This document shows positions 1-6,147 of a DNA stretch of 48,485 bases, piece after piece. The translations under genes and the position numbers were made by a program. The notes below the pieces were generated by a model, which saw only the letters and a program-made list of their open reading frames with translations, did not search any database and was not told the origin of the DNA. The stretch lies in IMG/VR virus record IMGVR_UViG_3300028045_002377, positions 1 to 48,485 of that record; one strand, written 5' to 3'. The stretch is from a virus. The first letter of the stretch is position 1. Each line of letters starts with the position of its first letter.

Positions 1-70
1 AATGCGAAAAAAAGCTGCATCGGCCGCGACAACTACCACTGCCGTGACAGAAGCTAAAGAAGAAGAATAA
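1..70 (+). CDS. 3' end of an unidentified gene (partial)
   Basis: An open frame enters from the left edge and stops at TAA 68-70. The visible tail is about 22 residues, rich in Ala, Thr, Lys and Glu and ending in three glutamates, which looks like a flexible C-terminal tail. An ATG at position 2 would be in frame, but a 22-residue gene is less likely than the end of a longer one. The next gene begins only two bases after the stop, so the two are probably co-transcribed. No function can be assigned. Confidence 0.5.
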   Translation, partial: MRKKAASAATTTTAVTEAKEEE

Positions 71-72
71 AC

Positions 73-345
73 GTGGATTTCAATAAAATAACTAGGAAAT
101 TCCTCATAGGAGAGTGGAAGGAGGGGGTTTCCATTCTCTCTCGTGCTCGTGCCATTAAAGAAGCTCTTGAGAGTCTAAGGCCAAGGACGATTAAGGAGCG
201 CCAAAGAATAGAATTGGCGCTAGAAAACTTAACACATCTTCGCAGAGGATATAGAAAGCTCGAAGAGCAGAACAATGTCTTATCGGAAGAAAATAGGCAA
301 CTTAACGAAAAGCTTCAAGTCTTAGAAGAAAACAGGGAAGAATAA
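73..345 (+). CDS. small coiled-coil protein, unknown function
   Basis: This 90-residue protein starts with GTG two bases after the preceding stop. A purine-rich GAAGAAGAA upstream could act as a weak ribosome site. The N-terminal half is basic (several Arg-Ala and Arg-Pro-Arg stretches), and roughly residues 45-90 are rich in Leu, Glu, Asn and Gln with heptad-like spacing, indicating a dimeric coiled coil. It ends one base before the ATG of the large nucleotidyltransferase fusion, so the two share an operon. I do not recognise the family. A structural or scaffolding role is possible but is not shown by the sequence. Confidence 0.7.
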   Translation: MDFNKITRKFLIGEWKEGVSILSRARAIKEALESLRPRTIKERQRIELALENLTHLRRGYRKLEEQNNVLSEENRQLNEKLQVLEENREE

Positions 346-346
346 T

Positions 347-2479
347 ATGGGCGGTCTTGCTGGTCACATGAGTCATCTTTATGACAACCCCAAGCTCACT
401 TTCTCGAAGTTGAAAGAGATATTTATTGCAGCGGCTGAAGGTGAGTTGGAGGGCACAGAGAAGACAGATGGGCAAAATCTTTACCTTTCGTTCTCTGTGC
501 CAAAACAAAAAATGGAGTTCACAGATGGTGATGGTCCTGGTCGCGCTGCGAGAAACAAGGGAAATATAAAGTCTGGAGGGCTCACTGTCAAGCAAGTGGT
601 TGATAAGTTCGCAGATCATCCAAATCAAGAATTGAAAAAATCTTTTTCACAGGCGCTCAGAGCTTTCGAAAAAGTAATCCAATCGTTTCCGCGAGAAAAG
701 CAAGTTGAAATATTTGGGTCAGATACAGATATATATTATAATGCGGAGATCATAAATCCAGATACTCCAAATGTTATCAATTATGACAAGAAGCTCGTCA
801 CCCTCCACAGAGGCGGCGGGGGCTTTTTCGATAAAGAGACTGGATCACCAAAAGAGGTCGAAGGAAGAGATCCTGAGACTGGGGAGCTTGTTACTAAGGA
901 AAGGGATATCTCTGCTAATGCGGAGATATTAGCGCTAGCGCTCGAAGGAATCGTCCAAGATTTGGAATCTCAAGGTGGTTTTGAGGTGGTGATGGACGCT
1001 ATTCAGAAGTTACAAGGTCTTGAGGACAAAGCCGCTCTTAATAAAGCGTTGGCAGATTTAGACGCCAAGATATCTTCAGAGGGTATTTCAGATAATCAAA
1101 TGATTATCGAATATATTATGGCAAGGATAGGGACCATCTTTGCAGAAAATGGAATAAAACTAAAACCAGAAACCTATGATCTCGTTCTAAAAAGACTCCT
1201 TCTTAAAAATAAAGTATACAGGGACGTATACTTGGGATCGGGAGCAAGCATGCCTCGCGATTTGGCTCCAAATAAAATTTTAAAAGATCTCCATCCCCGA
1301 GACAAGAATAAAGTAATTAATATCTTAAACAACTCACGGGACATTTTAAAACAAGCAATTCAGCCAATCGAAAACGTTGTTCACGATTTCTCGGTGGCAA
1401 TGCTAGCAGGCTTGGAAAGTTTGTTTATCCTGGACAATAAAAAGGGCATAGAAAAGATAAGACAAAAGGTTCGCACAGCCAAAGAAAAAATTGAAACAGA
1501 AGGCAGCAAGGAAAACTTAAATACACTCCTAAGACAAATGGAAAAACTAAAAAGTATCGAGAATATTTCAACTGCTGCCGAAGGTTTTGTATTCGATTAC
1601 GATGGCCACACATACAAATTCACTGGCAACTTTGCCCCTATCAATCAAATACTTGGCATTGGAAAATATGAAGGTCGCGGGACACTCCCTCCCTTAGATG
1701 AGTCCCTGATTAATGAAGTCCTCGATGTTCTTTTAGGAGAAGAAGATGACCCAGAAATCATATATATCCCAGGCGGATTTAAGCCTCCCCACAAGGGACA
1801 CTGGAATCTGGTGCAAGCTGCTGCAGCACTTTATCCAAATATCCCTATTCGCATAATTACTGGTAAAAAAGGCAGGGGCAACATTGACTTCTCAACTGCT
1901 AAGAAAATTTGGGACATTTACATAGAATCCGAGCCGGAGCGTATCGACGTCGAGGTGGTTAATTTTACTGAAGATGGCTCTCCAAATCCATGGAAATGGA
2001 TAGCAGATAAAGAACATGATGCTTCAAAACCTTTTGCAGTAGCTTATAGCAGTAAAGATCAGGCTTATAAAAGAATTGTTGATGCTATAGGCGCTATACC
2101 GATTGAAGTTGAAGCATGCGAAGATGAGGATAAGACCTGCGCACTAAGCGCTACCGACTTTCGAGATATGGGACTTAAAAATAGAAAGATATTTAAGAGT
2201 TTTATGCCGACACACATTAGTGATGAAGATGAGAACAAAATTTGGAATATCTTGGGTGGATCAGAGGAAGCTGGAGATCATATATCTAACTCTCTTGAGG
2301 AGATTCTTTTTTCTATTATCGAAGAAGTCCTAGAAGAAGATGAGCTAGAAGAGGCATCTGGCGCTGGCGCTGCAGGAGGCTTCTCTCTTCCTATAGGTCA
2401 AAAACCTTCTTATGCTAAGAGCGAGAGGCCCAAAGTTAAAGGGATTGAAGTTTATATCAGAGAAAGAAAAAGCAACTAA
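347..2479 (+). CDS. ligase-like adenylation domain fused to HxGH nucleotidyltransferase
   Basis: The protein has 710 residues. The N-terminal part carries a covalent nucleotidyltransferase (RNA/DNA ligase superfamily) signature: K39-T-D-G42 as motif I, a plausible motif III near residues 125-140 (YYNAEIINP), E412-G-F-V-F as motif IV and Y-K424-F as a motif V candidate. Motifs III and IV are separated by about 270 mostly helical residues, far more than in compact ligases. The second domain (about 468-610) begins GGFKPPHKGH, with H482-K-G-H485 matching the HxGH of NMN/cytidylyltransferases, and has an S-A-T-D-F-R stretch resembling their ISxTxxR motif. The acidic tail includes ELEEASGAGAAGG. 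The enzyme probably handles nucleotides or RNA ends, but its substrate is unknown. ATG 347 follows the previous stop by one base. The domain assignments are by motif only. Confidence 0.75.
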   Translation: MGGLAGHMSHLYDNPKLTFSKLKEIFIAAAEGELEGTEKTDGQNLYLSFSVPKQKMEFTDGDGPGRAARNKGNIKSGGLTVKQVVDKFADHPNQELKKSFSQALRAFEKVIQSFPREKQVEIFGSDTDIYYNAEIINPDTPNVINYDKKLVTLHRGGGGFFDKETGSPKEVEGRDPETGELVTKERDISANAEILALALEGIVQDLESQGGFEVVMDAIQKLQGLEDKAALNKALADLDAKISSEGISDNQMIIEYIMARIGTIFAENGIKLKPETYDLVLKRLLLKNKVYRDVYLGSGASMPRDLAPNKILKDLHPRDKNKVINILNNSRDILKQAIQPIENVVHDFSVAMLAGLESLFILDNKKGIEKIRQKVRTAKEKIETEGSKENLNTLLRQMEKLKSIENISTAAEGFVFDYDGHTYKFTGNFAPINQILGIGKYEGRGTLPPLDESLINEVLDVLLGEEDDPEIIYIPGGFKPPHKGHWNLVQAAAALYPNIPIRIITGKKGRGNIDFSTAKKIWDIYIESEPERIDVEVVNFTEDGSPNPWKWIADKEHDASKPFAVAYSSKDQAYKRIVDAIGAIPIEVEACEDEDKTCALSATDFRDMGLKNRKIFKSFMPTHISDEDENKIWNILGGSEEAGDHISNSLEEILFSIIEEVLEEDELEEASGAGAAGGFSLPIGQKPSYAKSERPKVKGIEVYIRERKSN

Positions 2480-2513
2480 CTAATTATAATATTAATTCTG
2501 GAGAAATGTATAT

Positions 2514-3332
2514 ATGTTTGATAGAAAGGACATCTTAGAAGAACAGATTCTGAGAGAGAATATTCGGAAAGCTATTCGAATTATTAAGAATAGACGATTA
2601 AATGAAGAGAAAATTACAAGAACTATTGTCAGATCTCTACTTGAAGAAGCAAAGCAGTTTAAGTACCCAATTACCGCTCTGAATCAACTGGCACATTTGG
2701 TGGGTGAACAAATTTGGAACAACGATTCGAAGAGTAACTTGACTTTCAAGGACATGTACACCGATATTGCCTCTAATAAAAGAGACAGAGATGAATATGT
2801 TAAATGGATTTTGCATTTTTCCAATATAGATTTTGATACTATTGATGCTGATGTCTCTCCAGGAGAGATAGAGGCTGAGCCAGAAGAGGTCACTAGTGAG
2901 GAAGAACCAGATATTCTAACAGTTAGTCTTGACGATTTAGAAAGAAATGGTGGTGATATCACCATGGAACCAGAATCACAGGAAGACGTTTTGGGGGAGG
3001 ATGCACCCGAAGTCGAACAAGAAGAGGAAGAATCTATAGGCATTAAAAAGATGGCAGAAGATGCATATGCAAAGATAGGGCCAGTATTGCGAAGATACTA
3101 CCCAAATCCAGATTCTCCTTTGGAAAGCTCTGTTGAGGTCGACGGTGTCGTATATCCTCCAGGAGAAAAAACAGAACGTTGGATATTCAGGGTATATTAC
3201 GAGAAAAATGTAAATTTAGCTGCAGATAAATACGAAGAGGAATATTTTGATCCAAGCCCAGATTCAATATCAGATTCAGGTTTTGATGAAGAACCTTCCT
3301 CAGAAGAAGCGGATTTTGATTTAGGACTGTAA
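2514..3332 (+). CDS. acidic protein of unknown function
   Basis: The protein has 272 residues. The N-terminal 45 residues are helical and basic (RENIRKAIRIIKNRR) and end in LLEEAKQF. Residues about 115-185 are very acidic and probably disordered. A short folded segment follows (about 180-245, with YPNPDSPLES and RWIFRVYYEKN), and then another acidic Ser/Asp/Glu tail. ATG 2514 is preceded by CTGGAG. A basic helix leading to LLEE-A resembles the N-terminal tags of T4-like internal or core proteins that the prohead protease cuts after (L/I)xE, but that is only a motif match. It is the last gene before a promoter and repeat region. The product is not recognised. Confidence 0.65.
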   Translation: MFDRKDILEEQILRENIRKAIRIIKNRRLNEEKITRTIVRSLLEEAKQFKYPITALNQLAHLVGEQIWNNDSKSNLTFKDMYTDIASNKRDRDEYVKWILHFSNIDFDTIDADVSPGEIEAEPEEVTSEEEPDILTVSLDDLERNGGDITMEPESQEDVLGEDAPEVEQEEEESIGIKKMAEDAYAKIGPVLRRYYPNPDSPLESSVEVDGVVYPPGEKTERWIFRVYYEKNVNLAADKYEEEYFDPSPDSISDSGFDEEPSSEEADFDLGL

Positions 3333-3369
3333 TATTTAAGACCGTGACAAAAAGTTACATTTATCCTTC

Positions 3370-3398
3370 TTGACAAAAGCAAAGTATTTGTGTACAAT
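3370..3398 (+). promoter_or_regulatory. sigma70-type promoter upstream of the repeat leader
   Basis: TTGACA at 3370-3375 and TACAAT at 3393-3398 are separated by 17 bp. This matches the -35 consensus fully and the -10 at five of six bases. Transcription would start near 3405, at the first units of the G-free repeat array, so the repeats would form the 5' leader of the HTH-like gene at 3549. Confidence 0.75.
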
Positions 3399-3402
3399 GT
3401 AG

Positions 3403-3526
3403 TTACTAATCATACTAATCACTCTAATTACTCTAATCATACTAATACTTCAATCATACTAATCACTCTAATTACTCTAATTACTCTAATCATACTAATA
3501 CTTCAATCATACTAATCACTCTAATT
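3403..3526 (+). repeat. hierarchical 9-bp tandem repeat, G-free on the + strand
   Basis: Fourteen units are read as mostly 9 bp with a CTAAT-like core: (T/A)TACTAATC, ACTCTAATT, ACTCTAATC, ATACTAATA and the 8-bp CTTCAATC. They form a higher-order repeat. Copy one is 3412-3455 (44 bp), copy two is 3456-3508 (53 bp, with one extra ACTCTAATT), and a partial third copy is 3509-3526. From 3403 to 3532 the + strand has no G at all. The array lies directly downstream of a consensus promoter and ends about 20 bp before the next start codon, so it is most likely a transcribed, unstructured leader. A DNA-binding iteron array is the alternative. Confidence 0.9.
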
Positions 3527-3543
3527 ATATAAGATACGGACTC

Positions 3544-3551
3544 ATGTAATG
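3544..3551 (+). promoter_or_regulatory. start-stop mini-ORF overlapping a start codon (ATGTAATG)
   Basis: ATG at 3544-3546 is followed at once by TAA 3547-3549, whose last base is the A of the ATG that begins the HTH-like gene. The only purine-rich site nearby is GATACGGA (3533-3540), spaced for either ATG. A ribosome that initiates at the first ATG would stop immediately and sit on the real start. The element is seen in the sequence, but whether it acts is inference. Confidence 0.35.
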
Positions 3552-3935
3552 TCGTGGAAGAGAAAGAAGAACTATAATGGTAAAAATAAAAATTATAGTA
3601 TCACAAGTAAGCTTCGAAAAGAGCGAAAATCTAATGAAGAATTTGAAATGATGCTCAGCAATATTACTTTGGAAGAGGTGATAGCCCTTCGATTAGAGTT
3701 GGCCACTAGCTCCATCTCAAATAGGCTGTACGGCTTTCCCTTGTGGCATTCTATAAACGACATAGTTAAGGATGCAGTAGTCAAATATGCATTTTCAGCA
3801 ACAAGAACACAGTTTGAAGCAATGCGTTTTTTGGGACTCAAAGAGAACTCCTATCATGAACTAAAGAAAAAATATGATATTGAAAATTATTTTTCCAATA
3901 AACAAAATTTAGTTCTTGACGAAGAAGGGAAATAA
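3549..3935 (+). CDS. putative Fis/HTH_8-like DNA-binding protein
   Basis: The protein has 128 residues. The first 35 are very basic (many Lys, Arg and Asn), followed by helical segments. Residues about 75-115 (KDAVVKYAFSATRTQF, AMRFLGLKENSYHELKKKY) resemble the C-terminal helix-turn-helix of Fis/NtrC proteins, with the FLGL and LKKKY positions matching the LLGI-x-RxTL-xxKL pattern. The gene sits behind a consensus promoter and a 130-nt G-free leader, so a regulatory gene with unusual control fits. The start lacks a strong ribosome site. The HTH match is weak, and an unrelated helical protein remains possible. Confidence 0.55.
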   Translation: MSWKRKKNYNGKNKNYSITSKLRKERKSNEEFEMMLSNITLEEVIALRLELATSSISNRLYGFPLWHSINDIVKDAVVKYAFSATRTQFEAMRFLGLKENSYHELKKKYDIENYFSNKQNLVLDEEGK

Positions 3936-3944
3936 TGGTATACT
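3916..3944 (+). promoter_or_regulatory. sigma70-type promoter at the end of the HTH-like gene
   Basis: TTGACG (3916-3921) and TATACT (3939-3944) are separated by 17 bp, with one mismatch to consensus in each hexamer. It overlaps the 3' end of the upstream coding sequence and would start a transcript near 3951, giving an untranslated leader of about 230 nt before the gene at 4180. Confidence 0.6.
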
Positions 3945-3950
3945 TATCAC

Positions 3951-4179
3951 ATTGAGACTATAATATTGCTTGTTATATGGGGGGAGTTCGATATAAAGGT
4001 TTACGGTTCAATGTCTCTAACGAACCAGAAGAATAAAGGGGAGATACACATATGATTTCGTTTTTACTCGCAAAAAACTTCGAATTACAGGGAGGCTAGG
4101 ACGCTGGATATCCAAGGCAACCAGCATTCCTCCTATATAGCAAGTAATATTAAAACACAACAAAAAGAGCGACAAGTAC
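3951..4179 (+). promoter_or_regulatory. long leader with stem-loops, possible cis-regulatory RNA
   Basis: This stretch contains no long gene. It does hold several pairings. GAGAC (3954-3958) can pair with GTCTC (4013-4017). GGTTC (4005-4009) can pair with GAACC (4022-4026), or alternatively GTTCG (about 3986-3990) with CGAAC (4021-4025). There is also a two-part hairpin: GGAGG (4091-4095) with CCTCC (4129-4133), enclosing GCTGG (4103-4107) with CCAGC (4121-4125). A 15-codon ORF ends inside the last hairpin. Mutually exclusive pairings plus a leader ORF suggest regulation. I do not recognise a known riboswitch class. Confidence 0.4.
4052..4099 (+). CDS. 15-residue leader ORF
   Basis: ATG 4052 is preceded by AAAGGGGAG (about 4035-4043) at a good distance and encodes MISFLLAKNFELQGG before TAG. 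Its last codons and stop lie in the 5' arm of the GGAGG/CCTCC hairpin, so translation would open that hairpin. It is the only ORF in the leader with a convincing ribosome site. It may be a regulatory leader peptide or a chance ORF. Confidence 0.3.
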   Translation: MISFLLAKNFELQGG

Positions 4180-4428
4180 ATGACACTAGAAGAAGTAATT
4201 GATTTAGCATATTCTGAATATTCTAGCCTTTTCGAATCGAAAGATTCTTTGGAAATCTTGAGGGGCAGTGACGATGGCGGCAAGACTCTGGATTTTAAGG
4301 TCACCGGCGAAGAGGATGCAACCAACCTACGAAATAAATTGCCAGAGATGTTTAATGGATATAGGACTGTTGTGATTTATAGCTACGAACCTGATTATGA
4401 ACTCAATGAGGACGACGAGAGGTTCTAA
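4180..4428 (+). CDS. small acidic protein, unknown function
   Basis: This 82-residue protein has a compact alpha/beta look: an N-terminal helix (LEEVIDLAYSEYSSLF), then strands around LDFKVTG and TVVIYSYEPDYEL. It ends in a very acidic tail (NEDDERF). The start ATG 4180 has only a weak upstream AAAAAGAG. It is the first gene after the long leader, and its stop overlaps the ribosome-site region of the metallophosphoesterase, so the two are probably translated together. No family is recognised. Confidence 0.6.
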   Translation: MTLEEVIDLAYSEYSSLFESKDSLEILRGSDDGGKTLDFKVTGEEDATNLRNKLPEMFNGYRTVVIYSYEPDYELNEDDERF

Positions 4429-4429
4429 T

Positions 4430-5092
4430 GTGAAAAGGTTGATAATCTCAGATACCCATATTGGCTCAAAGTTCTATAAGAAAAAGAATCTTTTAGAGTT
4501 CCTGAAAACCAGTGATTATGATCAGCTAATTTTGAATGGCGACATTATAGAATTTTTGAAGGTCCCGACTTTCACCTCAATCGCTTTGGAAATATTAAAA
4601 GCAGTAGATCACTCAAAAGAGATAATTTATGTTGTTGGCAACCATGACGTCGCTCTCGCCAACTTTATTGGCCAAGACCTATACGGAATAAAGTTTGTTG
4701 ATGAATACTGTTTTGAAGAATCTGGAAGAATATTTAAAATAGAGCACGGCGATAAATACGAAACAGGACTTGTTCATAGAAAACATTTCATGAGATTTAT
4801 TTCAATATTTCAGGATTTTCTGGAAAGGACTTTTAACGTCGACCTTTCTTCTTGGTTGACTAACTTGAAAATTAAAAAAAGAAAATTAAAAAAACTTTGG
4901 GATATAATGGATGAGAATGTTGATGTTGATGTCTTAGTATTGGGACACCTGCATATACCCGAAGTGGTGATCTGGATTGACGAGAATGAGAACATAAAAA
5001 CATATGTCAATAGTGGCGATTGGGTCCAGCATGCAACATATATTGAGATTAATGATGGCGTCGTTCGTTTGAGAAATTATTTAAAAAAATAG
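4430..5092 (+). CDS. calcineurin-like metallophosphoesterase (LpxH-like)
   Basis: The GTG at 4430, with GAGAGG just upstream, is preferred over the in-frame ATG at 4397 because it puts the first catalytic motif at the usual distance from the N-terminus; this gives 220 residues. The metal-binding motifs are present in order: S-D8-T-H10, N-G37-D38, G70-N-H-D73 and G172-H-L-H175. A late VNSGDWV, typical of UDP-2,3-diacylglucosamine hydrolase (LpxH) relatives, follows. The family hydrolyses phosphomonoesters or pyrophosphates with two metal ions. Here it could act on a lipid precursor, a nucleotide or a phosphosugar. The segment of about residues 138-158 is Lys-rich. The next gene is also lipid-related, but the substrate cannot be told. 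Confidence 0.85.
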   Translation: MKRLIISDTHIGSKFYKKKNLLEFLKTSDYDQLILNGDIIEFLKVPTFTSIALEILKAVDHSKEIIYVVGNHDVALANFIGQDLYGIKFVDEYCFEESGRIFKIEHGDKYETGLVHRKHFMRFISIFQDFLERTFNVDLSSWLTNLKIKKRKLKKLWDIMDENVDVDVLVLGHLHIPEVVIWIDENENIKTYVNSGDWVQHATYIEINDGVVRLRNYLKK

Positions 5093-5134
5093 AAATTAAA
5101 AATAATCAATAATAATTAATGTTGAGGGTGTATT

Positions 5135-5569
5135 GTGAATGTTATCTTATTAGGAGTGGTGGGGTTCTTCACTACATCTTTGATGTTTTATCTCAATCAC
5201 AGGTTTGTTGGCCATGGCCCGCTTGGAAAATGGCCTGTGTTAAGGTATATAAAGAAGATGCACCTAATTCATCACAGAAACGATTATAACGAGAAAAGAA
5301 ACGATTACTTGTTTTTGCCACTTTGGGCAAAACTTTCATTCCTTTCGGTATTCGGATTATTTTCTCTGATATCTCTCCCTTTCGCTATTGGATACATTTC
5401 ATATGTGTTTTACTATGAGTGGATGCATCATAAGATCCATAATCACGACAAGAGTTCGAAATGTTATACACACCACTACATCCATCATAGAAAATCTATA
5501 AAACATAATTTTTCAGGAACAATGCCCTTTATTGATAAGCTCTTCGGTACTTCATTAAAAAGTGCTTGA
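5135..5569 (+). CDS. fatty acid hydroxylase/sterol desaturase-like membrane protein
   Basis: This 144-residue protein has a hydrophobic N-terminus (about 2-18) and central hydrophobic spans (about 64-95). It carries the histidine clusters that hold the di-iron centre in the fatty acid hydroxylase superfamily: HRFVGH near residue 22, HLIHH near 43, HHKIHNH near 98 and HHYIHH near 113. Such enzymes hydroxylate or desaturate membrane lipids, carotenoids or sterols. It is small but close in size to carotenoid-hydroxylase-type members. The start is GTG 5135 within the 10-mer GTGTATTGTG, which is shared with the gene at 9445. It may alter host membrane lipids during infection. Its substrate is unknown. 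Confidence 0.8.
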   Translation: MNVILLGVVGFFTTSLMFYLNHRFVGHGPLGKWPVLRYIKKMHLIHHRNDYNEKRNDYLFLPLWAKLSFLSVFGLFSLISLPFAIGYISYVFYYEWMHHKIHNHDKSSKCYTHHYIHHRKSIKHNFSGTMPFIDKLFGTSLKSA

Positions 5570-5594
5570 CAAAATGGCGTAGAGATGATATATT
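5566..5594 (+). promoter_or_regulatory. sigma70-type promoter of the tRNA cluster
   Basis: TTGACA (5566-5571) and TATATT (5589-5594) have 17 bp between them. The -35 overlaps the stop codon of the hydroxylase-like gene. Transcription would begin about 30 bp before the first tRNA and probably continue into the lipoprotein and protease genes, since no terminator is visible after the tRNAs. Confidence 0.75.
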
Positions 5595-5625
5595 ATTAAT
5601 ATGAGAAAGACAGAGATCATTAAAT

Positions 5626-5702
5626 GGACCTATAGCTCAGTTGGTCAGAGCACCCGGCTCATAACCGGAATGTCCCAGGTTCAAGTCCTGGTGGGTCCAC
5701 CA
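5626..5702 (+). tRNA. tRNA with anticodon CAU (Ile2 or elongator Met)
   Basis: A full cloverleaf can be drawn. The acceptor GGACCTA pairs with TGGGTCC, the D stem is GCTC/GAGC, the anticodon loop is CTCATAA (CAT at 5660-5662), and the T stem is CCAGG/CCTGG around TTCAAGT. CCA is encoded at 5700-5702. The first pair of the anticodon stem is a C-A mismatch. The GGACC acceptor and CCCGG/CCGG anticodon arm look like bacterial tRNA-Ile2 (CAU, lysidine-modified to read AUA) as much as elongator Met. AUA codons are common in this phage, which favours Ile2, but sequence alone does not settle it. Confidence 0.93.
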
Positions 5703-5708
5703 CCCAAA

Positions 5709-5781
5709 TGGGATGTAGTACAATTGGCAGTACGTCAGACTGTTAATCTGAAGGTTGTTGGTTCGAGTCCAGCCGTCCCAG
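5709..5781 (+). tRNA. tRNA-Asn (GUU)
   Basis: The acceptor TGGGATG pairs with CGTCCCA. The D stem is GTAC/GTAC, the anticodon stem is TCAGA/TCTGA with loop CTGTTAA (GTT at 5742-5744), and the T stem is GTTGG/CCAGC around TTCGAGT. G5781 is the discriminator. No CCA is encoded, so the end must be added by the host enzyme, unlike the two neighbouring tRNAs. Confidence 0.93.
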
Positions 5782-5787
5782 TCTTAT

Positions 5788-5864
5788 GCGCCCTTAGCTC
5801 AACTGGATAGAGCAACAGCCTTCTAAGCTGTAGGTTTCAGGTTCAAGTCCTGAAGGGCGTGCCA
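5788..5864 (+). tRNA. tRNA-Arg (UCU)
   Basis: The acceptor GCGCCCT pairs with AGGGCGT. The D stem is GCTC/GAGC, the anticodon stem is ACAGC/GCTGT with loop CTTCTAA (TCT at 5822-5824), and the T stem is TCAGG/CCTGA around TTCAAGT. CCA is encoded at 5862-5864. It reads AGA and AGG, which by eye are the dominant arginine codons in the window, so it fits codon supply for phage genes. Confidence 0.93.
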
Positions 5865-5883
5865 TTTAACAATAGGAGAGAAA

Positions 5884-6147
5884 ATGAGAAAAATAGTCAG
5901 TTTAACCTTTGTATTTCTTTCAGCATGTTCGACACATGCTGATATTGAAATGGTAGAATCAACAAATTTTAAACAAGATAACATAGCTTACTCAAAGATG
6001 ATCAACTATTGGGTAGATGGTTATTATGATGGTAGCGGAAAAAACAAAGAATGGGTTTCGGGATACTGGGAGCGAAGATTCGCCAATCCAGTTATCGATT
6101 CTGAATATGTGTGGGAATCTGGAAAATGGAAGGAAGTAAAGAAATGA
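5884..6147 (+). CDS. small lipoprotein with WxxGYW-like repeats
   Basis: This 87-residue protein has a strong ribosome site (AGGAGAG) just before ATG 5884. It has a short basic start, a hydrophobic stretch and a lipobox L12-S-A-C15, so it should be cut and lipidated at Cys15. The residue after Cys is Ser rather than Asp, which in Gram-negative bacteria allows sorting to the outer membrane. The mature part holds three imperfect aromatic repeats (YWVDGYY, WVSGYW, VWESGKW). Phage lipoproteins of this size sometimes block reinfection by masking receptors. That role is inference only. Its stop overlaps the ATG of the ClpP-like gene. Confidence 0.75.
   Translation: MRKIVSLTFVFLSACSTHADIEMVESTNFKQDNIAYSKMINYWVDGYYDGSGKNKEWVSGYWERRFANPVIDSEYVWESGKWKEVKK

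Noticed and set aside
3403-3526. Repeat array as a CRISPR array
   Set aside because: Units are 8-9 bp and contiguous, with no unique spacers of regular length.
5601-5810. ORF of 69 codons over the tRNA cluster
   Set aside because: It is read straight through two tRNA genes and into a third. Its coding look comes from tRNA sequence, and no ribosome site fits.
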